A stretch of 64,000 bases of DNA, from the NCBI GenBank assembly GCA_963806735.1, contig CAWEBE010000018.1:62001-126000 (forward strand), read 5' to 3'. A program made the position numbers and the translations under genes. Position 1 is the stretch's first letter; each line of letters opens with the position of its first letter. Source of the stretch: CADEFX01 sp963806735. Lineage in GTDB: Bacteria > Pseudomonadota > Alphaproteobacteria > Rhizobiales > Hyphomicrobiaceae. Shown piece by piece: positions 15,975 through 25,044 of the stretch. Below the pieces are notes generated by a model. The model saw only the letters and a list, made by a program, of their open reading frames with translations, did no database searches and was not told the origin of the DNA.

Positions 15975-16892
15975 ATGGCCGCCACTGCCGCAGCGAAACT
16001 CATCGAGCCGTCAGCCGGCATGGCTCCGGCCAAGACCATCACGCGTGCGAAGGCGCCGGCAGCCGTCGTGCCCTTTCCAGCGCGTCGGCAACCCGGCCGC
16101 GTCCTCGGCTTCTTTCGCGAAGCGGCGGCCAGGGTAGTCCCACCCATCGTCGTGCTCACGCTAGTGTTGGTAATCTGGCAGGTTGCCGCCTCTGGACAGC
16201 AAGCGACACTGCCAACGCCACTCAAGATCTGGCAGGAAGCCAAGGACCTGATTGTCGATCCGTGGTTCGTGCTGGGCCCGCAGGACATCGGCCTGGGCTG
16301 GCGCGTGCTCACCAGCTTGCAGCGCGTCGCTATCGGTTTCGGGCTGGCTGCCGTGGTCGGCATCGCTCTAGGCGCGCTCGTCGGTCAGAGCCAGTGGGCG
16401 ATGCGCGGCCTCGATCCGATCTTCCAGGTACTGCGCACGGTTCCACCGCTGGCGTGGCTCCCTATCGCTCTGGCCGCGTTCCGCGACAGCGCGCCATCGG
16501 CCATTTTCGTGATTTTCATCACGGCGATTTGGCCGGTGATCATCAATACCGCGGTTGGCATTCGCAACATCCCACAGGACTACCGCAACGTCGCGCGTGT
16601 CCTGCGGTTGAACCCGGTCGAGTTCTTCTGGCGCATCATGGTGCCCTCGGCCGCCCCCTATATCTTCACGGGGCTCAGAATCGGCATCGGCCTCTCATGG
16701 CTTGCCATCGTCGCGGCCGAGATGCTGACCGGGGGTGTTGGCATCGGTTTCTTCATCTGGGATGCGTGGAACTCCTCGCGCCTCTCCGACATCATCGTGG
16801 CCCTCGTCTACATCGGCGTCATCGGCTTCCTGCTTGATCGTCTGGTCGCGCTGATTGGCCACTTCGCCACGCACGGCGTGGCCGCGACTTGA
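15975..16892 (+). CDS. nrtB: Nitrate ABC transporter permease (NrtB-like)
   Basis: This 305-residue protein has about six membrane spans and the BPD_transp_1 fold. The EAA-type loop is visible around IRNIPQDYRNVARVLRLNP and FFWRIMVPSAAPYIFTGLR. The first 45 residues are an Ala/Pro-rich cytoplasmic tail. The start ATG 15975 follows GGAGAG. It is the inner-membrane channel of the nitrate transporter, paired with the ATPase gene 11 bases downstream. Homologous SsuC/TauC permeases look similar, but the NrtA and nas context favours nitrate. Confidence 0.9.
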   Translation: MAATAAAKLIEPSAGMAPAKTITRAKAPAAVVPFPARRQPGRVLGFFREAAARVVPPIVVLTLVLVIWQVAASGQQATLPTPLKIWQEAKDLIVDPWFVLGPQDIGLGWRVLTSLQRVAIGFGLAAVVGIALGALVGQSQWAMRGLDPIFQVLRTVPPLAWLPIALAAFRDSAPSAIFVIFITAIWPVIINTAVGIRNIPQDYRNVARVLRLNPVEFFWRIMVPSAAPYIFTGLRIGIGLSWLAIVAAEMLTGGVGIGFFIWDAWNSSRLSDIIVALVYIGVIGFLLDRLVALIGHFATHGVAAT

Positions 16893-16903
16893 GGAAGGCG
16901 CTT

Positions 16904-17761
16904 ATGATCTCACCTGTCCCGGCCCCGTCACACACGACACGGAAACCGCAGGTTCCAGGTCGGCCATTTCTGCACATCAACGACGTCAGCAAATCGTTCT
17001 CCCGCGGCTCTTCGCTGAGCGAGGTGCTGACCAATATCGATCTCCGGATCGATCAGGGAGAGTACGTTGCCATGATCGGCCACTCCGGCTGCGGCAAGTC
17101 AACTCTCCTCAACATCGTCGCCGGCCTGCTCGATATCACCAGCGGTGCTGTCCTGCTCGAGGACCGGGAGGTCAACGAGCCAGGACCCGATCGTGCCGTC
17201 GTCTTCCAGAACCACTCGCTGCTCCCGTGGCTCACCGTCTACGACAACGTCCGATTGGCGGTGGACAAGGTCTTCTCCGGAGCCAAGTCGCGCACCGAGC
17301 GCCACACCTGGACCATGCACAATCTCGAGCTGGTGCAGATGGCGCACGCCAAGGACAAGCGGCCGATGGAAATCTCAGGCGGAATGAAGCAGCGCGTCGG
17401 CATCGCCCGCGCGCTCGCCATGCAGCCCAAGGTGCTCCTGCTCGACGAGCCGTTCGGCGCACTCGACGCGCTGACCCGCGCGCATTTGCAGGACTCCGTG
17501 ATGGCCATCCATCAGCAACTCCGCAACACGGTGCTGATGATCACGCACGATGTGGATGAAGCCGTCCTGCTCTCCGATCGCATCGTCATGATGACCAACG
17601 GCCCTGCAGCGACCATCGGCGAGGTGCTGGAGGTGAAGCTGCCGCGCCCGCGCAAGCGGCTCGAGCTCGTCGACAACCCGACCTACATCCAGGCCCGCGC
17701 TGCCGTGCTCGAGTTCCTCTACGCCCGCCACAAGGCGCCGGCGTTGCAGGCGGCGGAGTAG
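16904..17761 (+). CDS. nrtD: Nitrate ABC transporter ATP-binding protein (NrtD-like)
   Basis: A 285-residue ABC ATPase with Walker A GHSGCGKST (59-67), Q-loop VFQNHSLLPW, signature ISGGMKQR, Walker B VLLLDEPFGALD and the switch His in MITHDVDEA. The start ATG 16904 has AGGAAG upstream; an in-frame TTG at 16889 overlaps nrtB. Unlike cyanobacterial NrtC it has no fused substrate-binding domain. It energises nitrate uptake with NrtA and NrtB. The FAD protein gene follows after 26 bases. Confidence 0.92.
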   Translation: MISPVPAPSHTTRKPQVPGRPFLHINDVSKSFSRGSSLSEVLTNIDLRIDQGEYVAMIGHSGCGKSTLLNIVAGLLDITSGAVLLEDREVNEPGPDRAVVFQNHSLLPWLTVYDNVRLAVDKVFSGAKSRTERHTWTMHNLELVQMAHAKDKRPMEISGGMKQRVGIARALAMQPKVLLLDEPFGALDALTRAHLQDSVMAIHQQLRNTVLMITHDVDEAVLLSDRIVMMTNGPAATIGEVLEVKLPRPRKRLELVDNPTYIQARAAVLEFLYARHKAPALQAAE

Positions 17762-17787
17762 CCAAGAACTACGCGGAGAAACGCCCG

Positions 17788-18993
17788 ATGAACCGTCGTC
17801 TGCTCGTCATCGGCAACGGCATGTGCAGCCTGCGTTTGCTGGAGGAGCTGACTGTTGTTGCTGCCGGAAAATTCGAGATCACGGTGATCGGTGCGGAGCC
17901 GAGCCCGGCCTACAACCGCGTCCTGCTGTCGCCCATGCTGGCCGGCGAGCTCGCGACCGGCGATGTCGCTTTGAAGCCGGCGAGCTGGTACGCACAGAAC
18001 GCCATCACCTTGTGTACGGGGCAACCGGTCACCAGCCTCGAAACCGCGGGTCGTGTCGCCGTTCTGCGCGACGGCACCCGCGTACCTTTCGACATCTGCG
18101 TTCTGGCCACCGGGTCCGAGCCTATACGCCTTCCATTGCAGGGCAGCGATCTTGAAGGCGTGGTCACGTTTCGGTCTCTGCAGGACGCCCACATCCTCAA
18201 GTCGGCAGCAGAAGCGAAAGACTCGGCTGTCGTGATCGGCGGCGGATTGCTCGGTATCGAGGCGGCCTACGGCATGGTCCGCGCCGGAGCGAGTGTAACA
18301 CTGGTCCATCTGGTGGACCGGTTGATGGAACGGCAGCTCGATGCCGCGGCCGCCGGTCTTCTCGAGCGTGCTCTGGAGGCAAAAGATATTCGCGTCCTGC
18401 TCGGCACAACCACGCGCAGGATCCTCGGCGAGCACTGCGTGAGGGCAGTCGAGCTCAACGATGGACGCCACATCGACTGCAACCTTCTCGTCATGGCAGT
18501 CGGTGTGAGGCCATCGGTGGCGCTGGCCAAGGATGCTGGCCTGAAGACCGGTCGCGGCATCCTGGTCGATGACACACTGTCAACTTCGGTGGAAGACATC
18601 TACGCGCTCGGCGAGTGCGCCGAGCATCGCGGCCAGTGCTATGGCCTGATCGAGCCCGCCTACGAGCAAGCCAAGGCGCTGGCGCACCACCTCGCCGGGC
18701 TCTCATCCAGCTATCAAGGCTCGCTCTCTGCAGCCAGCCTCAAGGTGTCCGGCATCCCGGTATTCTCCATCGGCACGTTCGAGAGCGAGGACACCGAGGC
18801 GATCCTGCTCGAAGATCACGAGGCCGCTGTCTACCGCAAGCTCGTCGTGCGCGACGGTCGCCTGGTAGGCGCCGTGCTGTTCGGCGACACCTCCGATTCA
18901 CTCTGGTATCGCGACCTCATTCGACAGCAGGCACCCGTGGATGCCATCCGGAGCGCGCTGGCCTTCGGCAGGGCCTATGCGGAGGCTGCCTGA
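17788..18993 (+). CDS. NAD(P)/FAD-dependent oxidoreductase of the nitrate locus (NirB N-terminal-like)
   Basis: A 401-residue pyridine-nucleotide-disulphide-type flavoprotein that resembles the FAD module of NirB/NasB. FAD-binding VIGNGMCS begins at residue 7, the NAD-binding GGGLLGIEAA at about 151, and DDTLSTSVEDIYALGECAEH binds FAD. It lacks the siroheme half of NirB, so it is an electron-transfer reductase, most likely moving electrons from NAD(P)H to the C-terminal [2Fe-2S] domain of NasA. That role is inferred from its place in the operon and from Klebsiella NasC. Its TGA overlaps the nirA ATG. Confidence 0.82.
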   Translation: MNRRLLVIGNGMCSLRLLEELTVVAAGKFEITVIGAEPSPAYNRVLLSPMLAGELATGDVALKPASWYAQNAITLCTGQPVTSLETAGRVAVLRDGTRVPFDICVLATGSEPIRLPLQGSDLEGVVTFRSLQDAHILKSAAEAKDSAVVIGGGLLGIEAAYGMVRAGASVTLVHLVDRLMERQLDAAAAGLLERALEAKDIRVLLGTTTRRILGEHCVRAVELNDGRHIDCNLLVMAVGVRPSVALAKDAGLKTGRGILVDDTLSTSVEDIYALGECAEHRGQCYGLIEPAYEQAKALAHHLAGLSSSYQGSLSAASLKVSGIPVFSIGTFESEDTEAILLEDHEAAVYRKLVVRDGRLVGAVLFGDTSDSLWYRDLIRQQAPVDAIRSALAFGRAYAEAA

Positions 18994-20777
18994 TGAGTGC
19001 CCAGGATTTCACGGAGGAGCAACGCCGCTATCTCGAAGGCTTCGTGTCCGGCATGCAGGCCCGCCGCGCCGCGCAAGGGCTGCAGCCGCTGGCAGGTGCA
19101 GGCGGCTCCGCACAACCCGCAGGCCCCGACAAGGAGCACTTGGCCGCGATGGCCCGCTTCGAGGCGGCCGGCAAAAAGCTCTCTGCCGAGGAGAAGGCCA
19201 AGCGCGAAGAGCACCCGTTCGACGCCTACGCGCGCTTCAAATCGGAAAGCGCCAAGGGCCAGTTCCCCAAGGGCGTCGATAACTTTCGCTGGCGCTTCCA
19301 CGGCCTCTTCTATGTCGCGCCGACGCAGAACTCCTACATGTGCCGCCTGCGCATTCCCAACGGTATCCTCAAGCACTGGCAATTTGCCGGCGTGGCTGAT
19401 CTCGCCGAGGCATACGGTGGCGGCTATGCGCATGTGACGACCCGCGCCAACTTGCAGATCCGCGAGGTGATGCCCGAAGGCGCCATCCCGCTGATCGAGG
19501 GCCTGGAAAGCCTCGGCATCACGACCAAGGGCACGGGCGCCGACAACATCCGCAACGTCACGGGCTCGCCCACGGCCGGCATCGATCCCCAGGAGCTGAT
19601 CGATACGCGCCCCTACGCGCGCGCCTGGCACTATCACATCCTCAATGACCGCTCGCTGTATGGATTACCGCGCAAATTCAATGTCGGCTTCGACGGCGGC
19701 GGCGTCATCCCGGTGCTCGAGGACACCAACGATATCGCATTCACAGCCGTGACAGTTAGGGAAACAGCCGGCGTCGATCCTGGTGTGTGGTTCCGGCTCG
19801 GCATCGGCGGCATCACGGGCCACGAGGACTTCGCGAAATACTCGGGCGTTTACGTGAAGCCGTACGAGGCGGTGGCAGTGGCCGACGCCATCGTGCGCGT
19901 CTTTATCGACCACGGCGACCGAACCGACCGCAAGAAAGCTCGCCTCAAATACGTGCTCGACGCTTGGGGGCATGACAAGTTTCTGGCCGAGGTCGAAGCC
20001 AAGCTGGGCCAGCCGTTTCTGCGCCTTTCTGCCGATCAGGTGTCCCCGCCCAACCGCCAGGACCGGCAAGCCCATGTCGGCATGCACGCCCAGCGGCAGC
20101 CCAGCAAGGTTTGGGCCGGCGTCGTGCTGCCGGTCGGCAAGATGACAAACGAGCAGATGCGTGGGCTTGCGGAGATCGCGCGGGAGCTTGGTGATGGCGA
20201 TATTCGCCTCACAGTCTGGCAGAACCTGCTGATCTCCGGCATCGCTGAAGAGAATGCGGCACTGGTCGAAACGTGCCTCAAGGAAATCGGACTGACCTCC
20301 AGCGCTACCAGCATCCGCGCCGGGCTGATCGCGTGCACCGGCAATACCGGGTGCAAATTTGCCTTGTCCAACACCAAGGGCACAGCGGCCGCCATCGCCG
20401 AATGGGTGGAGTCGCGGGTCGCACTCGACAGTCCGATAAACATCCATCTCACCGGCTGCCCACATTCCTGTGCTCAGCACTACATCGGCGACATCGGGAT
20501 GATCGCCTGCCGTGTACCCATCGATGTATCCGGCGAGGACACGGTCGAAGGCTTCCATATATTCGTCGGCGGCGGCTTCGGACCCGACGCCGACATCGCC
20601 CGCGAGCTCTATCGCGACGTCAAGGTCGAGGATTGCCCTCGCCTTGTCGAGCGCTTGCTGCGTGTTTACCTCGCCCATCGTCAGGACGGCGAGACCTTCC
20701 TGACGTTCGCACGGCGCCAGGATGTGGGCGCGCTCAAGACCATGATCGAGAGCGTCGCCGCGGAGGTCGCCGCATGA
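18993..20777 (+). CDS. nirA: Ferredoxin-type assimilatory nitrite reductase (NirA family)
   Basis: A 594-residue protein with the duplicated nitrite/sulfite reductase fold. The siroheme/[4Fe-4S] cysteines are Cys448-x5-Cys454 (ACTGNTGCKF) and Cys489-x3-Cys493 (TGCPHSCAQH). It should reduce nitrite to ammonium by six electrons in the cytoplasm. The N-terminal 90 residues are an extra Ala-rich region before the first half-domain. The start at 18993 overlaps the previous stop (TGATG), and the stop overlaps the next start (ATGA), so translation is coupled. Sulfite reductase is the main alternative, but nitrate genes on both sides argue for nitrite. Confidence 0.9.
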   Translation: MSAQDFTEEQRRYLEGFVSGMQARRAAQGLQPLAGAGGSAQPAGPDKEHLAAMARFEAAGKKLSAEEKAKREEHPFDAYARFKSESAKGQFPKGVDNFRWRFHGLFYVAPTQNSYMCRLRIPNGILKHWQFAGVADLAEAYGGGYAHVTTRANLQIREVMPEGAIPLIEGLESLGITTKGTGADNIRNVTGSPTAGIDPQELIDTRPYARAWHYHILNDRSLYGLPRKFNVGFDGGGVIPVLEDTNDIAFTAVTVRETAGVDPGVWFRLGIGGITGHEDFAKYSGVYVKPYEAVAVADAIVRVFIDHGDRTDRKKARLKYVLDAWGHDKFLAEVEAKLGQPFLRLSADQVSPPNRQDRQAHVGMHAQRQPSKVWAGVVLPVGKMTNEQMRGLAEIARELGDGDIRLTVWQNLLISGIAEENAALVETCLKEIGLTSSATSIRAGLIACTGNTGCKFALSNTKGTAAAIAEWVESRVALDSPINIHLTGCPHSCAQHYIGDIGMIACRVPIDVSGEDTVEGFHIFVGGGFGPDADIARELYRDVKVEDCPRLVERLLRVYLAHRQDGETFLTFARRQDVGALKTMIESVAAEVAA

Positions 20778-22375
20778 GCATTCAAGCGACGCTCTCACCG
20801 CCTAGCCAGTCAATAATCCCCGAGGAGGCTCCGTTCTCGCCCGAGCAGCGGGCATGGCTCAACGGCTTTTTTGCCGGCCTGCTGTCGCTCGATGCAACGC
20901 CGGGCGCAACACCTGCGAGCACCCTGCCAGGAGCCGCCGCCAATGCCCTCGCCGGCGAGGATGACGGCGCGCCGTGGCATGACGCCGCCATGCCGATCGA
21001 TGAGCGCATGCAGCTGGCTGACGGCAAGGCGCTTCCGCGCAGGTTGTTCGCGGCGATGGCGCAGCAGGACTGCGGCCAATGCGGCTATCTCTGCGAGACC
21101 TATTCCGCGGCCATCGCTTCTGGCCAGGAGGCCAAGCTCAACCTGTGCGTGCCGGGCGGCAAGGAGACGAGCCGCATGCTGAAGCGCCTCCTCGAAGAGA
21201 CGCCGGCAGTCGCGAACAAAGTACCGGCTGAGCCCAAACCAGTCGAGCCCAAGCCTGCCCCGCAACGTGGCACGCGCGATGCCCCCGTGGACGCAATCTT
21301 TCGCACCGCCACTCGCCTCAACGCTGCAGCGTCGGAGAAAGATACACGCCATGTCGTCTTCGACATCGCCAGTTGCGGGCTCACCTACGAGCCGGGCGAC
21401 GCGTTCGGCCTCTATGCAAAAAACGATCCGGCTCTAGCGGAAGCTGTGCGTGCAGCTCTCGGCGTGCCCGAGGAATTCCCCATCGGGGGCAAGCCCGTTC
21501 GTGACGCCCTGATCGAGGACTATTCGCTCGGCCTCGCCCCCGACGCTCTGTTCCAGCTGATCAGTTTCCTGGTGGGCGGTGAGCGGCGCCTGAAGGCCAG
21601 AGCGCTGGCTGCCGGCGCGGACCCGGACGGCGACGCGGCAACCCTCGACGTGCGGGCCACCCTCGAGAAGTTCGCGCCTTTGCATGCCGACCCCGAGGCT
21701 TTCGTCGAGTGCTTGGAGCCGCTGCAGCCGCGTCTCTATTCCATCTCCTCCTCACCCCTGGTGACGCCAACCGAAATACATCTGACCGTTGATGCCGTCC
21801 GCTATGAGATCACTGGCCGGCAGCGCCTAGGCTGCGCTTCGACCTATCTCGCCGACCGCTTGGTGACCGGTGCACCGGTCAAAGTTTACATGCAGAGGGC
21901 GCATGACTTCGCGCTGCCAGCAGACGGTGCCACACCGATCATCATGGTCGGACCTGGAACCGGCGTAGCACCCTTCCGCTCCTTCCTGTGGCATCGCAAG
22001 GCCGCGGGAGCGCGAGGTCGCACCTGGCTTTTCTTCGGCCACCAGCACGAGGCGCACGACTTTTTCTATCGCGACGAGTTCGAGGCCTTCCTCGCCAACG
22101 GCACGCTGACACGCCTGTCGACCGCCTGGTCGCGCGATGGTGCGCAGAAGGTTTACGTGCAGGATCGTATGCGCGAGGCCGGGCCGGAGCTGTGGACTTG
22201 GCTGAAGGGGGGCGCGCATTTCTACGTCTGCGGCGACGCCAAGCGCATGGCCAAGGATGTCGAGACGGCTCTGGTCGAGATCTCCGCCAAAGGCGGACAG
22301 ATGAGCGAGACCGCCGCCAGAGACTTCATCGCCGAGCTGAGGGCTACGGGTCGCTATCAGGCAGACGTCTATTGA
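20774..22375 (+). CDS. FNR/CysJ-like flavoprotein with an added N-terminal Fe-S domain
   Basis: A 533-residue reductase. The C-terminal two thirds are a CysJ-type FAD/NADPH module (RLYSISSSP for FAD, GCASTYLADR, VGPGTGVAPFRSFL for NADPH, and a CGDAKRMAKDVE ending). The flavodoxin/FMN domain of CysJ is absent. In its place residues 100-125 hold CGQCGYLC and a fourth Cys (LNLCVPGG), spaced C-x2-C-x3-C-x17-C, resembling the PF04060 [4Fe-4S] motif. It probably carries electrons from NADPH through FAD and this cluster to NirA, replacing ferredoxin. It overlaps nirA (ATGA) and nasA (TGATG), so the three are co-translated. Confidence 0.85.
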   Translation: MSIQATLSPPSQSIIPEEAPFSPEQRAWLNGFFAGLLSLDATPGATPASTLPGAAANALAGEDDGAPWHDAAMPIDERMQLADGKALPRRLFAAMAQQDCGQCGYLCETYSAAIASGQEAKLNLCVPGGKETSRMLKRLLEETPAVANKVPAEPKPVEPKPAPQRGTRDAPVDAIFRTATRLNAAASEKDTRHVVFDIASCGLTYEPGDAFGLYAKNDPALAEAVRAALGVPEEFPIGGKPVRDALIEDYSLGLAPDALFQLISFLVGGERRLKARALAAGADPDGDAATLDVRATLEKFAPLHADPEAFVECLEPLQPRLYSISSSPLVTPTEIHLTVDAVRYEITGRQRLGCASTYLADRLVTGAPVKVYMQRAHDFALPADGATPIIMVGPGTGVAPFRSFLWHRKAAGARGRTWLFFGHQHEAHDFFYRDEFEAFLANGTLTRLSTAWSRDGAQKVYVQDRMREAGPELWTWLKGGAHFYVCGDAKRMAKDVETALVEISAKGGQMSETAARDFIAELRATGRYQADVY

Positions 22376-25044
22376 TGACGCACCCCGACAGCGCAGGGGA
22401 GGCGCCGGTCCGCTCGACCTGCCCCTACTGCGGTGTCGGTTGCGGCGTGCTCGCGACGCCGGACAGCAACGGCGGAGCCACCATCAAGGGCGATCTCGAC
22501 CACCCCGCCAACGCCGGACGCTTGTGCTCGAAGGGATCGGCGTTGGGCGAAACGCTGGGGCTCGAGACGCGCCTTCTGCATCCTATGATCAACGGCAAGC
22601 GGACCGACTGGGACCGCGCACTCGACCACGTTGCCACCCGCCTCAATGCTGTCCGCTCCGAGCATGGACCTGAAGCCATCGCCTTCTATCTCTCCGGCCA
22701 GCTCCTGACCGAGGACTACTACGTCGCCAACAAGCTGGCCAAAGGCTTCATCGGCACGCCTAACGTCGACACTAACTCCCGGCTGTGCATGGCCTCCTCT
22801 GTCGCCGGCCATCGCCGCGCCTTCGGCGCCGACGTGGTGCCGCAGTGCTATGACGATCTGGAGCTCGCCGATCTCGTGGTGCTGGTCGGCTCCAACGCGG
22901 CCTGGTGCCATCCCATCCTCTACCAGCGCATCCAGACTGCACGCGGCGAGCGCGGGATGCGCGTGGTCAACATCGATCCGCGCCGCACCGCGACCAGCGA
23001 AGGCGCGGACCTCCAGCTATCCATCAAGCCCGGCACCGACAGCACGTTGTGGTGCGGTTTGCTGGTCGCGCTGGCCGAACGCCAGGCGTCCGACCCCACG
23101 TTCATCGCCGCGCATACCCAAGGGTACGCAGAGGCGCTGTCGGCCGCCCGCCGTCTCGCTCCGACACTCGCGTCCGTCGCCGCCGCTTGCGGCCTCGAGC
23201 TGCAGGACGTTGCCCAGTTCTTCGACTGGTTTGCCGGCACACCGCGCGTCGTCAGTTGCTACAGCCAGGGTGTCAATCAGTCGGCGCAGGGCACCGACAA
23301 GGTCAACGCCATCATCAACTGTCACCTCGCCACGGGACGCATCGGCAAGCCGGGATCGGGACCGCTGTCGTTCACGGGACAACCCAATGCCATGGGTGGA
23401 CGCGAGGTCGGCGGCCTGGCCAACATGCTAGCCGCGCACATGGACTTCTCTCCGACTGAGCGCGATCGCGTGCAGCGCTTCTGGGCGGCGCCGAATCTCG
23501 TAACGAGTCCAGGCCTCAAGGCCGTCGACATGTTCGACGCCGTGGCCGACGGGCGCATCAAGGCCCTGTGGGTCATGGGCACCAACCCGGCGGTCTCGCT
23601 GCCACGCGCAGACGCTATGCGCAGTGCACTCGGCCAGCTCGATCTCCTGGTCGTGTCGGAGAACGTAAACGCCAACGACACGGTACAGTTTGCGCATGTG
23701 CGCTTGCCGGCCGCTGCCTGGGGTGAGAAGGACGGCACGGTCACCAATTCGGAGCGCTGCATATCGCGCCAGCGGGCGTTCTTGCCGCTTCCAGGCGAGG
23801 TGCGCTGCGATTGGTGGATCATGAGCGAGGTCGCCCGCCGCAGCGGCTGGGGCGAAGCGTTCCCCTACTGCTCCGCAGCCGACATCTTCGACGAGCATGC
23901 AAGGCTCTCTGGCTTCGAGAACAATGGCAGTCGCGCCTTCGACATCTCCGGCGCCACGGGATTGACACAGCAGGCCTACGACGAACTGGCGCCCTTTCAA
24001 TGGCCCCTCGGCAAGAGCGCGGCGCCCGTGCCGCGCCTGTTCGCCGACGGCCGCTTCTTCACGCTGGACCGCAAGGCCCGGTTCGTCGCCATCGCTGAGC
24101 CGCACCTTGCCGCCTCCGTGTCGGCAGCCTGGCCATTTCTGCTCAACACCGGTCGCGTGCGTGACCAGTGGCATACGATGACGCGCACCGGCCTTTCGCC
24201 GCGCCTTTCCGCTCACATCGCCGAGCCATTCGTGGAAATCCATCCCGATGACGCGGCCCCTCGTGGCCTGGAGCAAGGCACGCTCGCACGGGTCTCGACG
24301 GTGCACGGCTCCGCGCTGCTGCGCGTGCTCGTCAATCGCGGACAGCAGCCCGGTATGCTGTTCACGCCCATTCATTGGTCGGCTGAGAACAGCTCCGCGG
24401 GCCGCATCGGCGCTCTGGTGCATCCGGCAACCGATGTCGTGTCCGGCCAGCCCGAAGCCAAGGCAACCCCAGCGCACATCACCCCCTTCAAGGTTTCACA
24501 TTTCGGCTTCGCCCTGTCGCGCCAGCCGCTGCGACCTGCAGACTTGGCCTACTGGGCAGCCGCACGCGCCTCCTTCGGGCACGTGCTCAACTTCGCGCTC
24601 GATACACCGGCCGAGGGTTGGCGCGCGTGGCTGTCGGCAACACTACCCGACGGAGATCGGGTGAACCTGGAGGATGCCGGAGCCGGCGTGTATCGCGCGG
24701 CGCAACGGCGCAACGGCCGGCTCGAGGCTGTACTTTTCATCGGACCAGGGGCCAAGCTCCCTTCGCCCGAATGGCTCAAGTCGCAATTCGACCATCCCGG
24801 CGTCATCACCGATCGGTGCGCGCTGCTCGCCGGCCGACCGCTGGAGGCCGAAGCTGACGAAGGTCCGATCGTCTGCGTCTGCTTCCAGGTTGGCGCCGCC
24901 CGCATCGCCGCGGCGGCTGCCGGTGGGGATCGCACCGTCGAGAAGATCGGCTCCCGCCTTGGCGCTGGCACCAACTGCGGCAGCTGCATTCCCGAAATCC
25001 GGCGGCTCATTGTGCGCAAGGAGATGGCCGGTGCCTCAACCTGA
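22375..25044 (+). CDS. nasA: Assimilatory nitrate reductase, catalytic subunit NasA
   Basis: An 889-residue molybdopterin enzyme. The N-terminal [4Fe-4S] ligands are Cys16, Cys19, Cys23 (CPYCGVGCGV) and Cys51 (RLCSKGSAL). The bis-MGD domains follow (NSRLCMASSVAGHRRAFG, with the likely Mo-binding Cys), then a molydop-binding domain (LLNTGRVRDQWHTMTRTG). The last 60 residues form a BFD-like [2Fe-2S] domain (CVCFQVG ... NCGSC) that receives electrons from the FAD protein. It reduces nitrate to nitrite in the cytoplasm; no Tat signal is present. Full-length, overlapping the genes on both sides. Confidence 0.93.
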   Translation: MTHPDSAGEAPVRSTCPYCGVGCGVLATPDSNGGATIKGDLDHPANAGRLCSKGSALGETLGLETRLLHPMINGKRTDWDRALDHVATRLNAVRSEHGPEAIAFYLSGQLLTEDYYVANKLAKGFIGTPNVDTNSRLCMASSVAGHRRAFGADVVPQCYDDLELADLVVLVGSNAAWCHPILYQRIQTARGERGMRVVNIDPRRTATSEGADLQLSIKPGTDSTLWCGLLVALAERQASDPTFIAAHTQGYAEALSAARRLAPTLASVAAACGLELQDVAQFFDWFAGTPRVVSCYSQGVNQSAQGTDKVNAIINCHLATGRIGKPGSGPLSFTGQPNAMGGREVGGLANMLAAHMDFSPTERDRVQRFWAAPNLVTSPGLKAVDMFDAVADGRIKALWVMGTNPAVSLPRADAMRSALGQLDLLVVSENVNANDTVQFAHVRLPAAAWGEKDGTVTNSERCISRQRAFLPLPGEVRCDWWIMSEVARRSGWGEAFPYCSAADIFDEHARLSGFENNGSRAFDISGATGLTQQAYDELAPFQWPLGKSAAPVPRLFADGRFFTLDRKARFVAIAEPHLAASVSAAWPFLLNTGRVRDQWHTMTRTGLSPRLSAHIAEPFVEIHPDDAAPRGLEQGTLARVSTVHGSALLRVLVNRGQQPGMLFTPIHWSAENSSAGRIGALVHPATDVVSGQPEAKATPAHITPFKVSHFGFALSRQPLRPADLAYWAAARASFGHVLNFALDTPAEGWRAWLSATLPDGDRVNLEDAGAGVYRAAQRRNGRLEAVLFIGPGAKLPSPEWLKSQFDHPGVITDRCALLAGRPLEAEADEGPIVCVCFQVGAARIAAAAAGGDRTVEKIGSRLGAGTNCGSCIPEIRRLIVRKEMAGAST

